Source: Lamellibrachia satsuma (lineage: Eukaryota > Annelida > Polychaeta > Sabellida > Siboglinidae). From it: a stretch of 64,000 nucleotides of DNA. The DNA lies in NCBI GenBank assembly GCA_033239005.1, contig BSQZ01000108.1, positions 189,001 through 253,000 on the forward strand, written 5' to 3'. The position numbers and the translations under genes are program-made. The notes under the pieces are model-generated. The model did not search any database and was not told where the DNA came from. It saw only the letters and a list, made by a program, of their open reading frames with translations. Below, in pieces: positions 11,301-22,444 of the stretch; positions within the stretch are counted from its first letter, which is position 1, and each line of letters starts with the position of its first letter.

Positions 11301-13566
11301 AAAGGTGTGGCATAGGGTGTGGTACAGGGCATGATCAAAGGTGTGGCATAGGGTGTGGTACAGGGCATGGTCAAAGGTGGGGTATAGGGTGAGGTACAGG
11401 GGATGGTCAAAGGTGTCGTACAGGGTGTGGTACAGGGCATGGTCATAGGTGTGGTATAGGGTGTGGTACAGGGCATGGTCAAAGGTGGGGTATAGGGTGT
11501 GGTACAGGGCATGGTCAAAGGTGTGGCATAGGATGTGGTACAAGGCATGATCAAAGGTGGGGTACAGGGCATTATCAAAGGTGGGGTATAGGGTGTGGTA
11601 CAGGGCATGGTCAAAGGTGTGGTACAGGACATGGTTAAAGGTGTGGTACAGGGCATGGTCAAAGGTGTGGTACAGGGCATGGTCCAGGGTGTGGTACAGG
11701 GCATGGTCCAGGGTTTGGCATTGGGTATGGTAGAGGGTGTGGTACACAGCATGATACAGGGCACGGTAGAGGGTGTGGTACACAGCATGGTCCAGGCACG
11801 GTAGAGGGTGTGGTACACAGCATAATACAGGACACGGTAGAGGGTGTGGTACACAGCATGATACAAGGCACGGTAGAGGGTGTGGTACACAGCATGGTCC
11901 TGGTACGGTAGAGGGTGTGGTACACAGCATGATACAGGGCATGGTAGAGGGTGTGCTACACAGCATGGTCCAGGTATGGTACACAGCATGATACAGGGCA
12001 CGGTAGAGGGTGTGGTACACAGCATGGTCCAGGTACGGTAGAGGGTATGGTACACAGCATGATACAGGGCACGGTAGAGGGTGTGCTACACAGCATGGTA
12101 CAGGGCACGGTAGAGGGTGTGGTACACAGCATGGTACAGGGCACGGTAGAGGGTGTGGTACACAGCATGGTCCAGGGCACAGTAGAGGGTGTGGTACACA
12201 GCATGGTCCAGGTACGGTAGTGGGTGTGGTACACAGCATGGTACAGGCCTACAGGGCATGGTAGAGGGTGTGGTACACAGCACGGTACAGGGCACGGTAG
12301 AGGGTGTGGTACACAACATAATACAGGGCATGGTAGAGGGTGTGGTACACAGCATGGTCCAGGGCATGGTAGAGGGTGTGATACACAGCATGGTCCAGGG
12401 TGTGATACACAGCATGGTCCAGGGCATGGTAGAGGGTGTGGTACAGAACATGATACAGGGCACGGTAGAGGGTGTGGTACACAGCATGGTCCAGGGCATG
12501 GTAGAGGGTGTGGTACACAGCATGGTCCAGGGCATGGTAGAGGGTGTGGTACACAGCGTGGTTCAGGTACGGTAGAGGGTGTGGTACACAGCAGGCCCAG
12601 GGTGTGGTATAGAGCATGATATAGAGCCTGCTTGAGCATGAACCTGTTGGCGCTGTCGTCCAACGTTCTCTCCATCCACTGGACGGAGTGAGTCATCAGA
12701 GGGTCCTGGACAAGTGTCATCAAGTGTCTTCCCAGGGCGCAGCACCGTTCTGATCGCATCGGGTTACGCTTGTATGGCATTGCACTGGACCCTGTATAAC
12801 AGAACAATATTATCACTATAGTTTCCCTTTGAGGCAAGGTATAGCTATACACATAATTTAATCCTACCCATACAATATTGTACATTTTACAGTTTTGAAG
12901 TGTCATATTTTTCATTGCATTTTTAAGATCCAGACTACAGAAAAAGGCCTTAACATCAAAAATAAAAAAAAATGTTCACAAGTGATCCAGACATAATCAA
13001 TAAAACATAAGGAGATTAAATATAACAACTATACTCATGTAACTATAATAGAGCAAACATATGTTTGTATGTGGTTATGTTAACGTTTTCCTCCTAGACC
13101 TCAGGTGCCAAACTTCCAGGAATTAATCTACGACCACACGAACGAAACGTAGCCTTTATTTTTTCGAAATACCCTGTATATCAACGGTACTTAGTGGTTT
13201 TTATGGTAAATCAAATGTTCGCTACGTAAAAATATTAACTTTCAACAATCGCAGAAACCATGTGCGCGTGTGGTGAATGCTTCGGTACATAAACCGTTTG
13301 AAAGTATGTAGCGCCATCTGGGTGGTTTATATTAATTATAGTAAAAAACATGCGTAGCAATTGTACATAACATCGACTAAGTTGCTTGGTGTGTATATCA
13401 CTTTCTGGGGACAGGCATTTTTGCTAGTTTAAATAATGCCATGTCACTAGGAAGCAGAAATAACAATGCTGTCTTATAATAAACATCTATATTCACCAAT
13501 CTGGTCCTTTTCAAAGGGCTCCTCGAGTTCCTTCATGCTGGCCAGCAGACGGACATCACTGCAGAT
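8320..13566 (-). CDS. ADSL: Adenylosuccinate lyase, last six exons
   Basis: Six minus-strand exons join in phase with GT-AG borders: 13566-13497, 12791-12644, 10456-10366, 9283-9194, 8717-8541 and 8406-8320 (TGA at 8322-8320). The product reads [20 protein letters not shown], then [60 protein letters not shown] and a C-terminal helix ending AQLSL, almost residue for residue like vertebrate ADSL. ADSL cleaves succinyl-AMP and SAICAR in cytosolic purine synthesis. The [10 protein letters not shown] block is the fumarase/aspartase superfamily signature loop with the catalytic Ser, and it is intact. The exons encoding the N-terminal half were not found to the right of 13566; they may lie beyond the ankyrin gene or outside the window. 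The intron between 12644 and 10456 carries a 2-kb minisatellite. Identity is secure; the gene is partial here. Confidence 0.93.
8735..8868. repeat. 27-bp minisatellite in ADSL intron
   Basis: About five copies of a 27-bp unit beginning ACAGACCATACGTCACACAC lie 18 bases upstream (on the gene strand) of the second-last ADSL exon. The period is a multiple of three, so ORFs on both strands read through it; they are not genes. Confidence 0.85.
9572..9600. repeat. (GAGT)n microsatellite
   Basis: A short run of about six GAGT units in the ADSL intron between the exons at 9283 and 10366. It is followed by TTTAATTTCGG, which may be the tail of a dispersed repeat. Confidence 0.6.
10560..12620. repeat. 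2-kb minisatellite built of 12-bp modules, in ADSL intron
   Basis: The array has two domains. From 10600 to about 11740 the 12-bp modules GGTGTGGTACAG, GGCATGGTCAAA and GGTGTGGCATAG combine into 24- and 36-bp units. From about 11740 to 12610 the dominant unit is GGTAGAGGGTGTGGTACACA plus GCATGGTCCAGGGCAT. Because the period is divisible by three, several frames stay open for up to about 530 codons on the minus strand, giving low-complexity products such as [12 protein letters not shown]. These are not supported as genes: composition is purely periodic, there is no start context, and the array sits entirely between two in-phase ADSL exons. Confidence 0.92.
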
Positions 13567-14789
13567 CTGAATGACAAACTATTACTTTACGCATGCATCA
13601 TTTTAGTTGTATTATCATTTTAATTTTTAGGCTAATGTTGGTCACTGCTTCTGCCATAAAGAAGAAACAGCGTCAATATTAATCTTGTGGACACCGACTC
13701 ATGGCAAGAAAAACAGTAAGACAAAGAGAAATGCACACCAAACTTATCTGCGAAAAGTTTCCCCTAAAATATAGTCACATGAAACAAAACACAAGCTACA
13801 AAATTTCATTCAGTTAAATCAAACTTAAATTTGATATTAATCGCTGTCCTAATCATAAGGAATATGTTATTATTTACAAAACATTTGTCTAAATTCAATG
13901 AAAAAAACCTGTCAACCAAAATTATTAGCACAGCCAGGACTAGGATTAAAATATCACAAATATAGTTAAAGTATAAAAACCAGGGTTGAAATATTACAAA
14001 CAGGAATAAGTATTATCCCATGCTACAGTATTATCAACAGATGTGTGTAACATGATACACCCAATGAATGCACTGCTTTTTGCCATGCCAGGAAGTTATT
14101 TATAGCAACTGCCATGCAACATCTGGAAGATTTCTGGGATCCAGGAAGGCATTGGTATAACAAGTTATAAATAGCAGAGGCACAGCATCAGAACTAGTAA
14201 GAGGCTGGTAACTAGCATCTACAGGCAGGACTCTCTCTCAAGTGGATGGAGGCAGAATCTCTTAGAACAGGTCGGTCTATGTGCCAGCTATAAACACTGC
14301 GAGACATCAGCTTCCTGGACACAAGAGTTGAGTTGAGAAACGTCTTTCACACACACACACAGAGTAGAACACAAGCCGTACTGTACGTAGTTTTCTTCCG
14401 TGCTTTGGTATGATGTGAGCAAACCATGTTATTTTACCACCATCAGTTGCATAACTTCAACACCTATGCAACATACATCATGTAGAATATCAGGTGTTTT
14501 TCAAGTAACATTAGCCTGATAAATGATAACTGCTTTATGAGAAAGTAACTGATCCTGGTTATGCATGTATGTAGCAAACTGTGTTCACACACTGATTACA
14601 ACTGAGATTGCCACTGTGTTCCAGCAGCAGGAAGGACAAGAAAGACCACAAGCCAGTGCCAGCAGCCTGCCAGGCTATAACAAGACAGTGTATTCAGCCT
14701 GGTAGACCAAGAAACTAACTTATGTGGACTTTAAAAAACTTTATGCTTATCGCAGGCAATGAGTAAAATATGCAACGTTTGAGATTGTC
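13567..14789. other. Stretch between the ADSL exon and the ankyrin-SOCS gene
   Basis: I searched both strands here for the missing upstream ADSL exons and found no recognisable coding block. A short CA run lies near 14350. The last few hundred bases are presumably the 5' leader of the + strand gene that follows. Confidence 0.45.
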
Positions 14790-16307
14790 ATGATTAAGAG
14801 GACAGACAGTGGGATTACAGGAACAATGGAAGATTCCAGGGATACCAAGGCAGGGGAGAAGCTGCTAGAACGTGTGGCAGACAGCTACGTAGACGCAGCG
14901 GCCGAAGATGCAGTGAGGTCATTGGTACAGTTTGGAGAAGACGTCAACTACGTGGGAGCACCAGGGAGTAGGTACGAGGGAATGTTTCCGCTGATTCTCG
15001 CTGCTGCCGTCGGCAACATAAGCATCACCACAGTGCTGATAGATGCCAAGGTGGACGCAAAACAGTGCATCGCTGCAAGGTATTTCCATGAGACAATTGC
15101 CGCAACAGCCATACAACAGTGTTGTGTTGATGGGAATGTAGACCTAGCACGATTACTGGTTGACAAATCCGACCTGGAATGTGTCAACTGCAACGGTAAA
15201 ACTGCATTCTTACTGGCTGTTGAATCAGGCAATGCAGAACTGGTTGAGTATTTGGCACAGTCCGGATGCAACGTTAACAGTATTGATGAACTTGGAAACA
15301 ATGCTGTACATCTAGCAAGCAGGCTTCCAAGGAACCTATTCAGTAATATGGTACGCATTTTACAGCGCTGTCAGGTCAACTTCAACCATGTAAACAATGA
15401 CGGTTTGACGGCACTTAAACACGCCGCTATGGCAACGAATATTGATGTAGTAAAAGCAATGTTGAAAACAGGACTGTGCACTCTCAGCTGTGACAACAAA
15501 CACTTGTCGGAGCTCGAGGTAACTATCATCCTCGGTGAATCTGACAAAACAACACAGCTACTTAGTGACAAACAAGTTGACAACATCGACACGCTATGTC
15601 TGTTCATTCGACACACCGAAGCAACAGTTGTTGACAAACTACTACAGGAACACACGAAACTGCGAGGAAAAATAAACAACCTGGTCACAAACGCTGGTGG
15701 GATCACCCCACTATTAGCTGCTTGCATGATGGGTAGTACCGACATGGCTGAGGTGCTACTGCGTAACGGAGCACATCCCGGCCTGCCCTCTATCGGCGGG
15801 GTAACGCCCCTTAAGAAGGCTGTGCTCCTTAACCATCTACCACTTGTTCGCCTTCTACTGTCACATGAGGGAGCCACAGGTCATGTTGATGGCAAAGATG
15901 CCAAACTATTACAACTTGCGTTGTTTGTGAGAAATGTCAGCATGGCAAAGATACTCATCGGGTCAGGCTGTGTTTTGAAAATAGACGAGACATTACAAAA
16001 CCTGGTAGCCAAGACTTGCAACTACAACCTTCTAGCAGTGATTAATGCGGCTGGCCATCGGAGCTTTCTAGAAGCATTCCAAATCGCAAATGATAAGTTG
16101 AGATTTTCACAACAACAGGAAGACCGAAAATGCCAAGATGAACTTGAACACTGGTTGCAGTTTATCCTAAAGAACCCGACATCATTACAAGCTTCGTGTC
16201 GACTAGCGGTCCGCCAGCGTCTTGGTCGCCACCTGATGGTCAAATTGGGCAAACTGATGCTACCAATTACAATCAAGAACTACATCTTGTTGAGGGAGCA
16301 TGAATAA
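14790..16307 (+). CDS. Ankyrin-repeat SOCS-box protein (ASB-like), intronless
   Basis: A single uninterrupted frame of 505 codons. About nine ankyrin-type repeats span residues 45-410, the clearest being NGKTAFLLAVESGNAELVEY, DGLTALKHAAMATNIDVVKA and GGITPLLAACMMGSTDMAEV. The last 43 residues form a SOCS box: a BC box (SLQASCRLAVRQ) that should bind Elongin B/C, then LPITIKNYIL in the position of the Cul5 box. ASB proteins are substrate adaptors of Cullin-5 ubiquitin ligases, with the ankyrin repeats binding the substrate; the substrate here is unknown. Two starts are possible: ATG at 14790 (G at -3), or ATG at 14826 in a stronger context (A at -3, G at +4). The gene lies head-to-head with the last visible upstream ADSL exon, 1.2 kb away. 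The lack of introns suggests a retrocopy or a lineage-specific gene. Confidence 0.88.
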   Translation: MIKRTDSGITGTMEDSRDTKAGEKLLERVADSYVDAAAEDAVRSLVQFGEDVNYVGAPGSRYEGMFPLILAAAVGNISITTVLIDAKVDAKQCIAARYFHETIAATAIQQCCVDGNVDLARLLVDKSDLECVNCNGKTAFLLAVESGNAELVEYLAQSGCNVNSIDELGNNAVHLASRLPRNLFSNMVRILQRCQVNFNHVNNDGLTALKHAAMATNIDVVKAMLKTGLCTLSCDNKHLSELEVTIILGESDKTTQLLSDKQVDNIDTLCLFIRHTEATVVDKLLQEHTKLRGKINNLVTNAGGITPLLAACMMGSTDMAEVLLRNGAHPGLPSIGGVTPLKKAVLLNHLPLVRLLLSHEGATGHVDGKDAKLLQLALFVRNVSMAKILIGSGCVLKIDETLQNLVAKTCNYNLLAVINAAGHRSFLEAFQIANDKLRFSQQQEDRKCQDELEHWLQFILKNPTSLQASCRLAVRQRLGRHLMVKLGKLMLPITIKNYILLREHE

Positions 16308-18488
16308 ATCTGAAGTGCTCTTATTATGGAAACCTGTGCAATTTTCGTAAGAGGTTTGTTTGGCTGCTTATAATCTTTGGAAAACAAGTTTTTAAATCAG
16401 CATTTGAGTGGGACTGTGGTTGGTAGTGTGCAGTTAAATAACTGTGAAATACACTGTTTGTAAATTATATATAAGTTCTGACAATTACTGGAATGATTGT
16501 CTGTGAACTATTTCAAGGTATAAGTAAACTGAGTCAGTGTTATGCAAACTCTATAGGCAGTCCACTGATCACAAACAACAGCACACCTCTACCTATGCCC
16601 CACAAACATGTAATCAATCAATAAACAAACTATTGCATATAAACTATTGCGTGCACACACACACGCACGCATGCACACACACAGTCCCACACACACCACC
16701 AATGACCCCCAAATGCTTGAACTTCTCCGCATTCATGCACCCACTCCTCTACCTATACTAATAATAAATATCCTGTTTAAAAATGTTTACATAATATTGA
16801 CGTGCCTAGAGGAGACATCAATGCAGAGTTAGCATCTAATGTCAACAAGGCAGTCTAGAAGGCTTACAGCCACATAAATCCCTGCCACAAGACCTGAAAG
16901 TCATATTTGGCTAGCAACAACAGTGTGTTGAATTACACTGCACCGCCCATACAGATCGCATTACTATCACGCATACTGTTATCACTAATCTGGTTTACTG
17001 CGGAGATGCTTGTATGAATGACTAATAGACTTATAAAGGATGAAAGTACCTGGTACATACCACTGGAAGTGTGGCCATCCAGGGGGGTCATTTCACAAAG
17101 AGGCTGTAAATTACCTGAACAGTTGGATTCTTTTTCAAGAACATTAGCTCTTGAGAGGTAAATATGGCATATTGAATGAGTTGAATTGATTTGTTCTAAG
17201 TAAAACTTAGAATCTAAGTTAAACAATCTTTATTTATAATCCCCCAAATCACTACTTGTGTAAAATGTAATACATCAACCTTGTCATTTTAGAAACATAA
17301 TCAAATTTATTGGCTAAAATATTTAATTACTGCCAAAGACAAAAAACACATACATCATGTAGTTTTGTTAATTAAAAGTTGTGAATGTCAAGTGTAAATA
17401 TTCATCGAATTGACATAAAGTTGGTATTCTGACAGCTCATGGTCTAAAATTAGGTTTTTAGTCCATATTGGTAGAATTGTATAACACTTTTGACCAGTAC
17501 GTGTTTCAACATAATGAGTTTAATCAAACTTGATTAAAAATAAGTTAACCAATTACTTAAATTATTCTTAAGTAATTAGTGCACCCATCCACGTCCCACA
17601 CCCCACCTACACAAGAAATAGGGCTGGCCCACAGACAGACAACCATTACCAGGCTGCCCATAAAGTCTACACAGCACAATGGACACCTCCATAATCCTGC
17701 CAGGACTTGCCCACTTCAACCCCCACTAGCATAATCTCATACAGTCACTGTTGACAGCTTTGACTGGGTCAGAGGTTATCTCTATGGGGACAGGTAAACA
17801 CTATGCCTAACTGAATGCTGCCTTTCAACATGTGCACAGCAGTGCAATTAACTAGGCAGTGGAGCAATTAAACAAGCTGTTACTGGGAGTTCTCATGCTG
17901 TCATGCTATGAAGGAACTTGGCACAGAAAGACAGAAAGGTAGGCATTGGCACACATTTGTTTCAATTAAACAGGCATCGATATGAGGTGTCATACCACTG
18001 AAGTAACTTGGCAAGAAACTAGACAAGGCTGGTCTGGGACCTTGATCAGCAATCACTAGTTTCAATGAAATAATCAGCTATGAAGTTTCTAGATAAATTC
18101 TTTGCCACGGAGGAAATTGGCAGAGAAACACAGTTCAACGGTGCATTTCAGCAAACAGTCTTAGCAAATTTGCTTCAAAGTTATAAAGTCTCTCGGCAGC
18201 TAGGCCATTTATAATAATTATGACAAACATGACAGATGGGCCTATGGCTTGACCGTAGGTACTACTACTAGGACATTCCACAAGACAAAATAGTCCCACA
18301 AGATAAAATAGCATTAAACCGGACGTAGTGGACTGTATAATATACCATATGGGTCAATGGTAACCTTGTTAAATACTGACACCATATCTTCCACATTTGT
18401 CAACGTCTGTAGCAGGGAATTTTTTTCATTGTGGTATACAGACGGTAATTATTTATTTCATCAATGAAGGTTTCCCATTCTACAAAAT
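16308..18488. other. 3' flank of the ankyrin-SOCS gene and intergenic DNA
   Basis: No coding region is supported. It contains a (CA)n/(CACG)n run at about 16650-16695 and an AATAAA at 16763. The remainder is AT-rich unique-looking sequence. Confidence 0.5.
16763..16768 (+). terminator. Candidate poly(A) signal of the ankyrin-SOCS gene
   Basis: AATAAA about 455 bases after the stop codon, following the CA-rich run. It is the right strand and a plausible distance, but unconfirmed. Confidence 0.35.
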
Positions 18489-18498
18489 GATGCTATCA

Positions 18499-19547
18499 GA
18501 CTTGATAAAAAAAAGCAATAAGATACGGCAGACAGGAGATTGGCCTACTTCATCACACTTCCAACCTACAACTGTACCAAAACTACCGGACAATCAGCCT
18601 CATCAACCACACAAGCAAAGCCATGTTAAAGGTCATCCTTAACAGCCTCAAGCCACAAAGCGGAGAACATCATCGCTGAAGAACCAGCCAGCTTTCGAGA
18701 AGGACACAGTATTAGAATAAATTTTCAACCTAAGAATCCTCTGTGAAAAGTACATGCAGCACCAACAAAATCTCTACCATGTCTTTTTTGACTTCAAGAA
18801 GGCATTTGACAGGGTGTGGCATGCAGCCTTATGGGCAACCATGAGGAAATACAACATTGGGCTGTCTTCTCTCACACACTCTATTTAACATATTTGTGGA
18901 GAGGATCATGACTGACGCCCTTGAAGATCACGTAGGAACTGTCAGCATTGGAGGCAGGACAGTAACAAATTTATGCTTTGCAGATGATATCAATGGCTTA
19001 GCAGGGGATGAACAGGAGATAGTCAACCTAGTGAGATGCCTCAACAAAACAGCTGCGTCCCACGGGATGGAAATTAGTGCTGAGAAAACCAAGCCACTGA
19101 TCAACAACATCAATGGCGTCCACAAGAAGATCAACGAGAGGGGACAAAGATTAGAAACAGTGTCCAACTTCAAGTACCCGGGTTCAGTTGTCACAGACGA
19201 GGGCTCCAAACCTGGGATCATTTCAAGGATTGTCCAGACAACAGCAATGCTGACAAGACTGAAACCAATATAGAAAGATAAAAACATCACCCTTCAATCC
19301 AAAATCAGACTGATGCGATCACTTGCCATATCAATATTTCTATATGCATGCGAGACATGGACTCTTACAGCCGAACTGCAAAGAAGAGTACAAGCCATAG
19401 AAATGAGGTGCTATCGAAACAGGCCTGGACTTCTCAGACACAAAGGGCAGCAGGTGGCAGGCAGAGGTGGAGACAGCTGGTTGCGAGGTCATCGGTGGTG
19501 CCCCAACAACACTCCAGGTTACGGGATTGATGATGATGATGCTATCA
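18499..19547 (+). mobile_element. 5'-truncated LINE (non-LTR) reverse transcriptase remnant
   Basis: Frames around 18580-18850 give NYRTISLINHTSKAMLKVIL and FFDFKKAFDRVWHAALW. The frame 18857-19273 gives LCFADDINGLAGDEQE (RT box C with FADD) and GMEISAEKTK. The end, 19313-19530, gives FLYACETWTLTAELQRR and WRQLVARSSVVPQQ, the usual C-terminus of this LINE type, followed by a (GAT)n tail. The 10-bp GATGCTATCA occurs at 18489-18498 and again at 19538-19547 and may be the target duplication. Frameshifts and stops show it is dead. Confidence 0.82.
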
Positions 19548-20852
19548 CAAACATCCTCTTGGATTTATGAACTTTAACAAAACCAATTCTATGGTTGAAT
19601 TTCTTACAGTTAACCTACCTGAAGGCAAGAAGACCTGGTAACAATTTAGACCCATGAGGGTTGACATTAGAATTGTATTAGTATGACATATTGTAATATA
19701 TTACATTACATACAACAGTAACCCACCCTGAGGAATAAGACATTAGTGTTGACGACTTAACCAAACCCTAACCCTAAACACAACTTTTTTTACATAGAAT
19801 TCTACACCTCAGGTTCCCACTGTCAGCATTATGACAAGTACACAAAGGCTACAGAAACATGAAGCCTGGGTGCTTTAAAGGCACACAATGTACACAATGT
19901 GAATAATGTACTCCAAATAATTTTACCAGAGTCCAAACTACAGATATGTGATTAACAGGCACAGACTTGTATAATTCATACCAGTGTCTACACCAAACCA
20001 CCAACATGTGCTAACAATACTCCTGCTGTTTTTATTAACGCATAGTTGGCATTTCAACATGTCCAAAACAGTACATGTAAACATAAAGAAATCATTACAA
20101 ATGTTATGGTGAAAGGTTATTACAAGAATCACAATGTTATAGTTCATGGCAGTGTTAACACTTTATTACCACAGCACATAGGGAGGCCATTCAAGATACT
20201 AAAATGTCATATTTTTGCATAAGAACAGTGAAATTTGCATTTAATAATTTTACTTATTCTGGCATAGGACTAGGTATGTTAAAGAATAATATCCCTTGCT
20301 TTGCAGTGAAAAAAAACCAACACACTCTTTACGAGACTGTTCGACTTGACTAAACTTGTAACCAGATGATAATGGTGGCCATGACAATTGGCCATGCTAT
20401 GCCATATCTGCATGTATTGACATTATCATTGCCTAGAGTCTAGACTAATAAGTATATCTTTTTATACCTCCAACAATAATGTTCATGGCTTTTGAAACAC
20501 GCGCACCCATTTAATTTTTGTAAACATATATGCCATATTTCACTTTTAACTAATTTAACTTTATCAAACGAAAATGTAGACAATTATGCCTAAGAATCAC
20601 CACAGGAAAATTAGTAGTGGCACTAGTGCTAGCAATGCCGGAGCTCGTTAGGCAGCGTTAGTAGTGCTATGATCAGCAAGTCAACCAAAACGTGTACCCA
20701 GAGAGGCCCGTTTATAGGGCCTATATTCACTCAACGATCCACACATATTGATATGATACTTGTAATGACGTACATATTTATAGTAGTTGTTTCTTATTTT
20801 AACTACTAATACACCCAGATAATGCAATAAGTATGACAATAAAAGCTTACAT
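19548..20852. other. Intergenic stretch with no recognised feature
   Basis: AT-rich DNA read on both strands; only short spurious frames and no repeat structure or splice-bounded coding block that I can support. Confidence 0.45.
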
Positions 20853-22444
20853 TCATCCTACATGATACAGCTGTGGAAAGGCTTCTGTCAAAATCTGCAT
20901 AATAGTTCACAGTTAAAACCTTGTAAACAATATTTTCATATACATAATAATGCTAATGACCTATACATGTCAATCATGCTTAGAACTAGACACCAAGTTT
21001 TAAAATGTCTCTGTAGGGTATATATTGTTTTTTTTTCTTTTTACCAACTGCCCCTGTATAAATGTGCAAAATAAGTGAAAAATAGCACTGTTTACAGATT
21101 TCTTGCAACCAAAATAATGGATGCACTGGTGTGAATGGCCCCCACACAGGTTGAGAACATTTAGTACTTCCACAGTATGTCAAAAAAATTACATTAACAT
21201 TAGTAATTTTTTTAAGCCAGGTACACTTTTAATCAAAATAGAAAAACACGTGTTTTGGAAATGTTGACGGGGGTGTCTTTAAAGTGCTCTAACATTAAAA
21301 CTACCGTACAGCCACACAACTGATTCCATGATGCATCTTAATAATATATCTTTCCAATGATCATCATCCTACATGATACACATGTCAAATATTCATCTTG
21401 CATCAGCATGTCTTCAGCTGTGAACATGCTTCTGTAAAGACACATAAAAGTTTGCAGTTTAAAAAAATCTTGTAAAAACTATTGTTCACATATATAATAA
21501 TGCTAATGACCTATACATGTCAAACATGCTTAGAAGTAGATACTGAGTTTTAAAAATGTATCTGTAAGGTATATACTGTGCTTGTTTTTTACTTTTTACC
21601 AACTGCCCCTGTAAAAATGTGCAAAATAAGTGAAAAATGGCACTGTTAACAGGTCTCTTGCAACAAAAATAATGGATGCACTGGAATGAATGACCCCCAC
21701 ACAGGTTGAGAACATCGAGTACTTCAACAATATGCAAAAAATACATTAACATTAATATTAGTAATTTATTTAAGCCAGGTACACTTTTTTAATCAAAATA
21801 GAAAAAAACGTGTTTTAGAAATGTTGACGGGGGGTGTCTTTAAAGTGCTGTAACATGAAAACTAATTAACCTACAGCCACACAACTGATTCCATGATGTA
21901 TCTTAATAATATGCCTTTCCAATGATCATCATCCTACATGATACACCTGTCAAATATTCATCTTGCATCAGCATGTCTTCAGCTGTGAAAATTTTTCTGT
22001 AAAGATACATAAAACTTTGCAGTTTGTAAAAATCTTGTAAAAAATATTGTTCACTTATATAATAATGCTAATGACCTATACATGTCAAACATGCTTAGAA
22101 GTAGATACTGAGTTAAAAATATATATCTGTAGCTTATAAATGTAAAAATGTGCACAATAAGTGAAAAATAACACTGTTTACAGCTCTCTTGCAACAAAAA
22201 TAATGGATGCACTGGTATGAATGACCCCCACATTGAGTACTTCCACAATATGTAAAAAAAATACATTAACATTAATATTAGTACATTTTTTAGACCAGGT
22301 ACACTTTTTTGATCAAAATAGAAAAAAACGTGTTTTGAAAACGTTGACGGGGGGTGTCTTTAAAGTGCTATAAAATGAAAACTAATTAACATACAGCCAT
22401 ACAACTGATACCATGGTGTATCTTAATAATAGACCTTTCCAACG
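20853..22444. repeat. Three-copy direct tandem repeat, units of about 510-565 bp
   Basis: The landmark TCATCCTACATGATACA recurs at about 20853, 21363 and 21927. Each unit then repeats the same order of blocks: AATGCTAATGACCTATACAT, AATAATGGATGCACTGG and GTTGACGGGGGTGTCTTTAA. Units differ by point changes and small indels. No transposon proteins or terminal repeats were recognised, so the class is unknown. Confidence 0.85.

Noticed and set aside
10496..12239. Minus-strand frames of 519 and 533 codons with His/Tyr/Pro/Cys-rich repeats
   Set aside because: They are read-through of a minisatellite whose period is divisible by three; several frames are open at once and the array lies between two in-phase ADSL exons.
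10693..12619. Plus-strand frames rich in Gly, Trp, Arg or Val ([17 protein letters not shown])
   Set aside because: Same periodic array read on the other strand; no promoter, start context or homology.
15371..15877. 168-codon antisense frame in the ankyrin gene
   Set aside because: Antisense shadow of the ankyrin-SOCS coding region.
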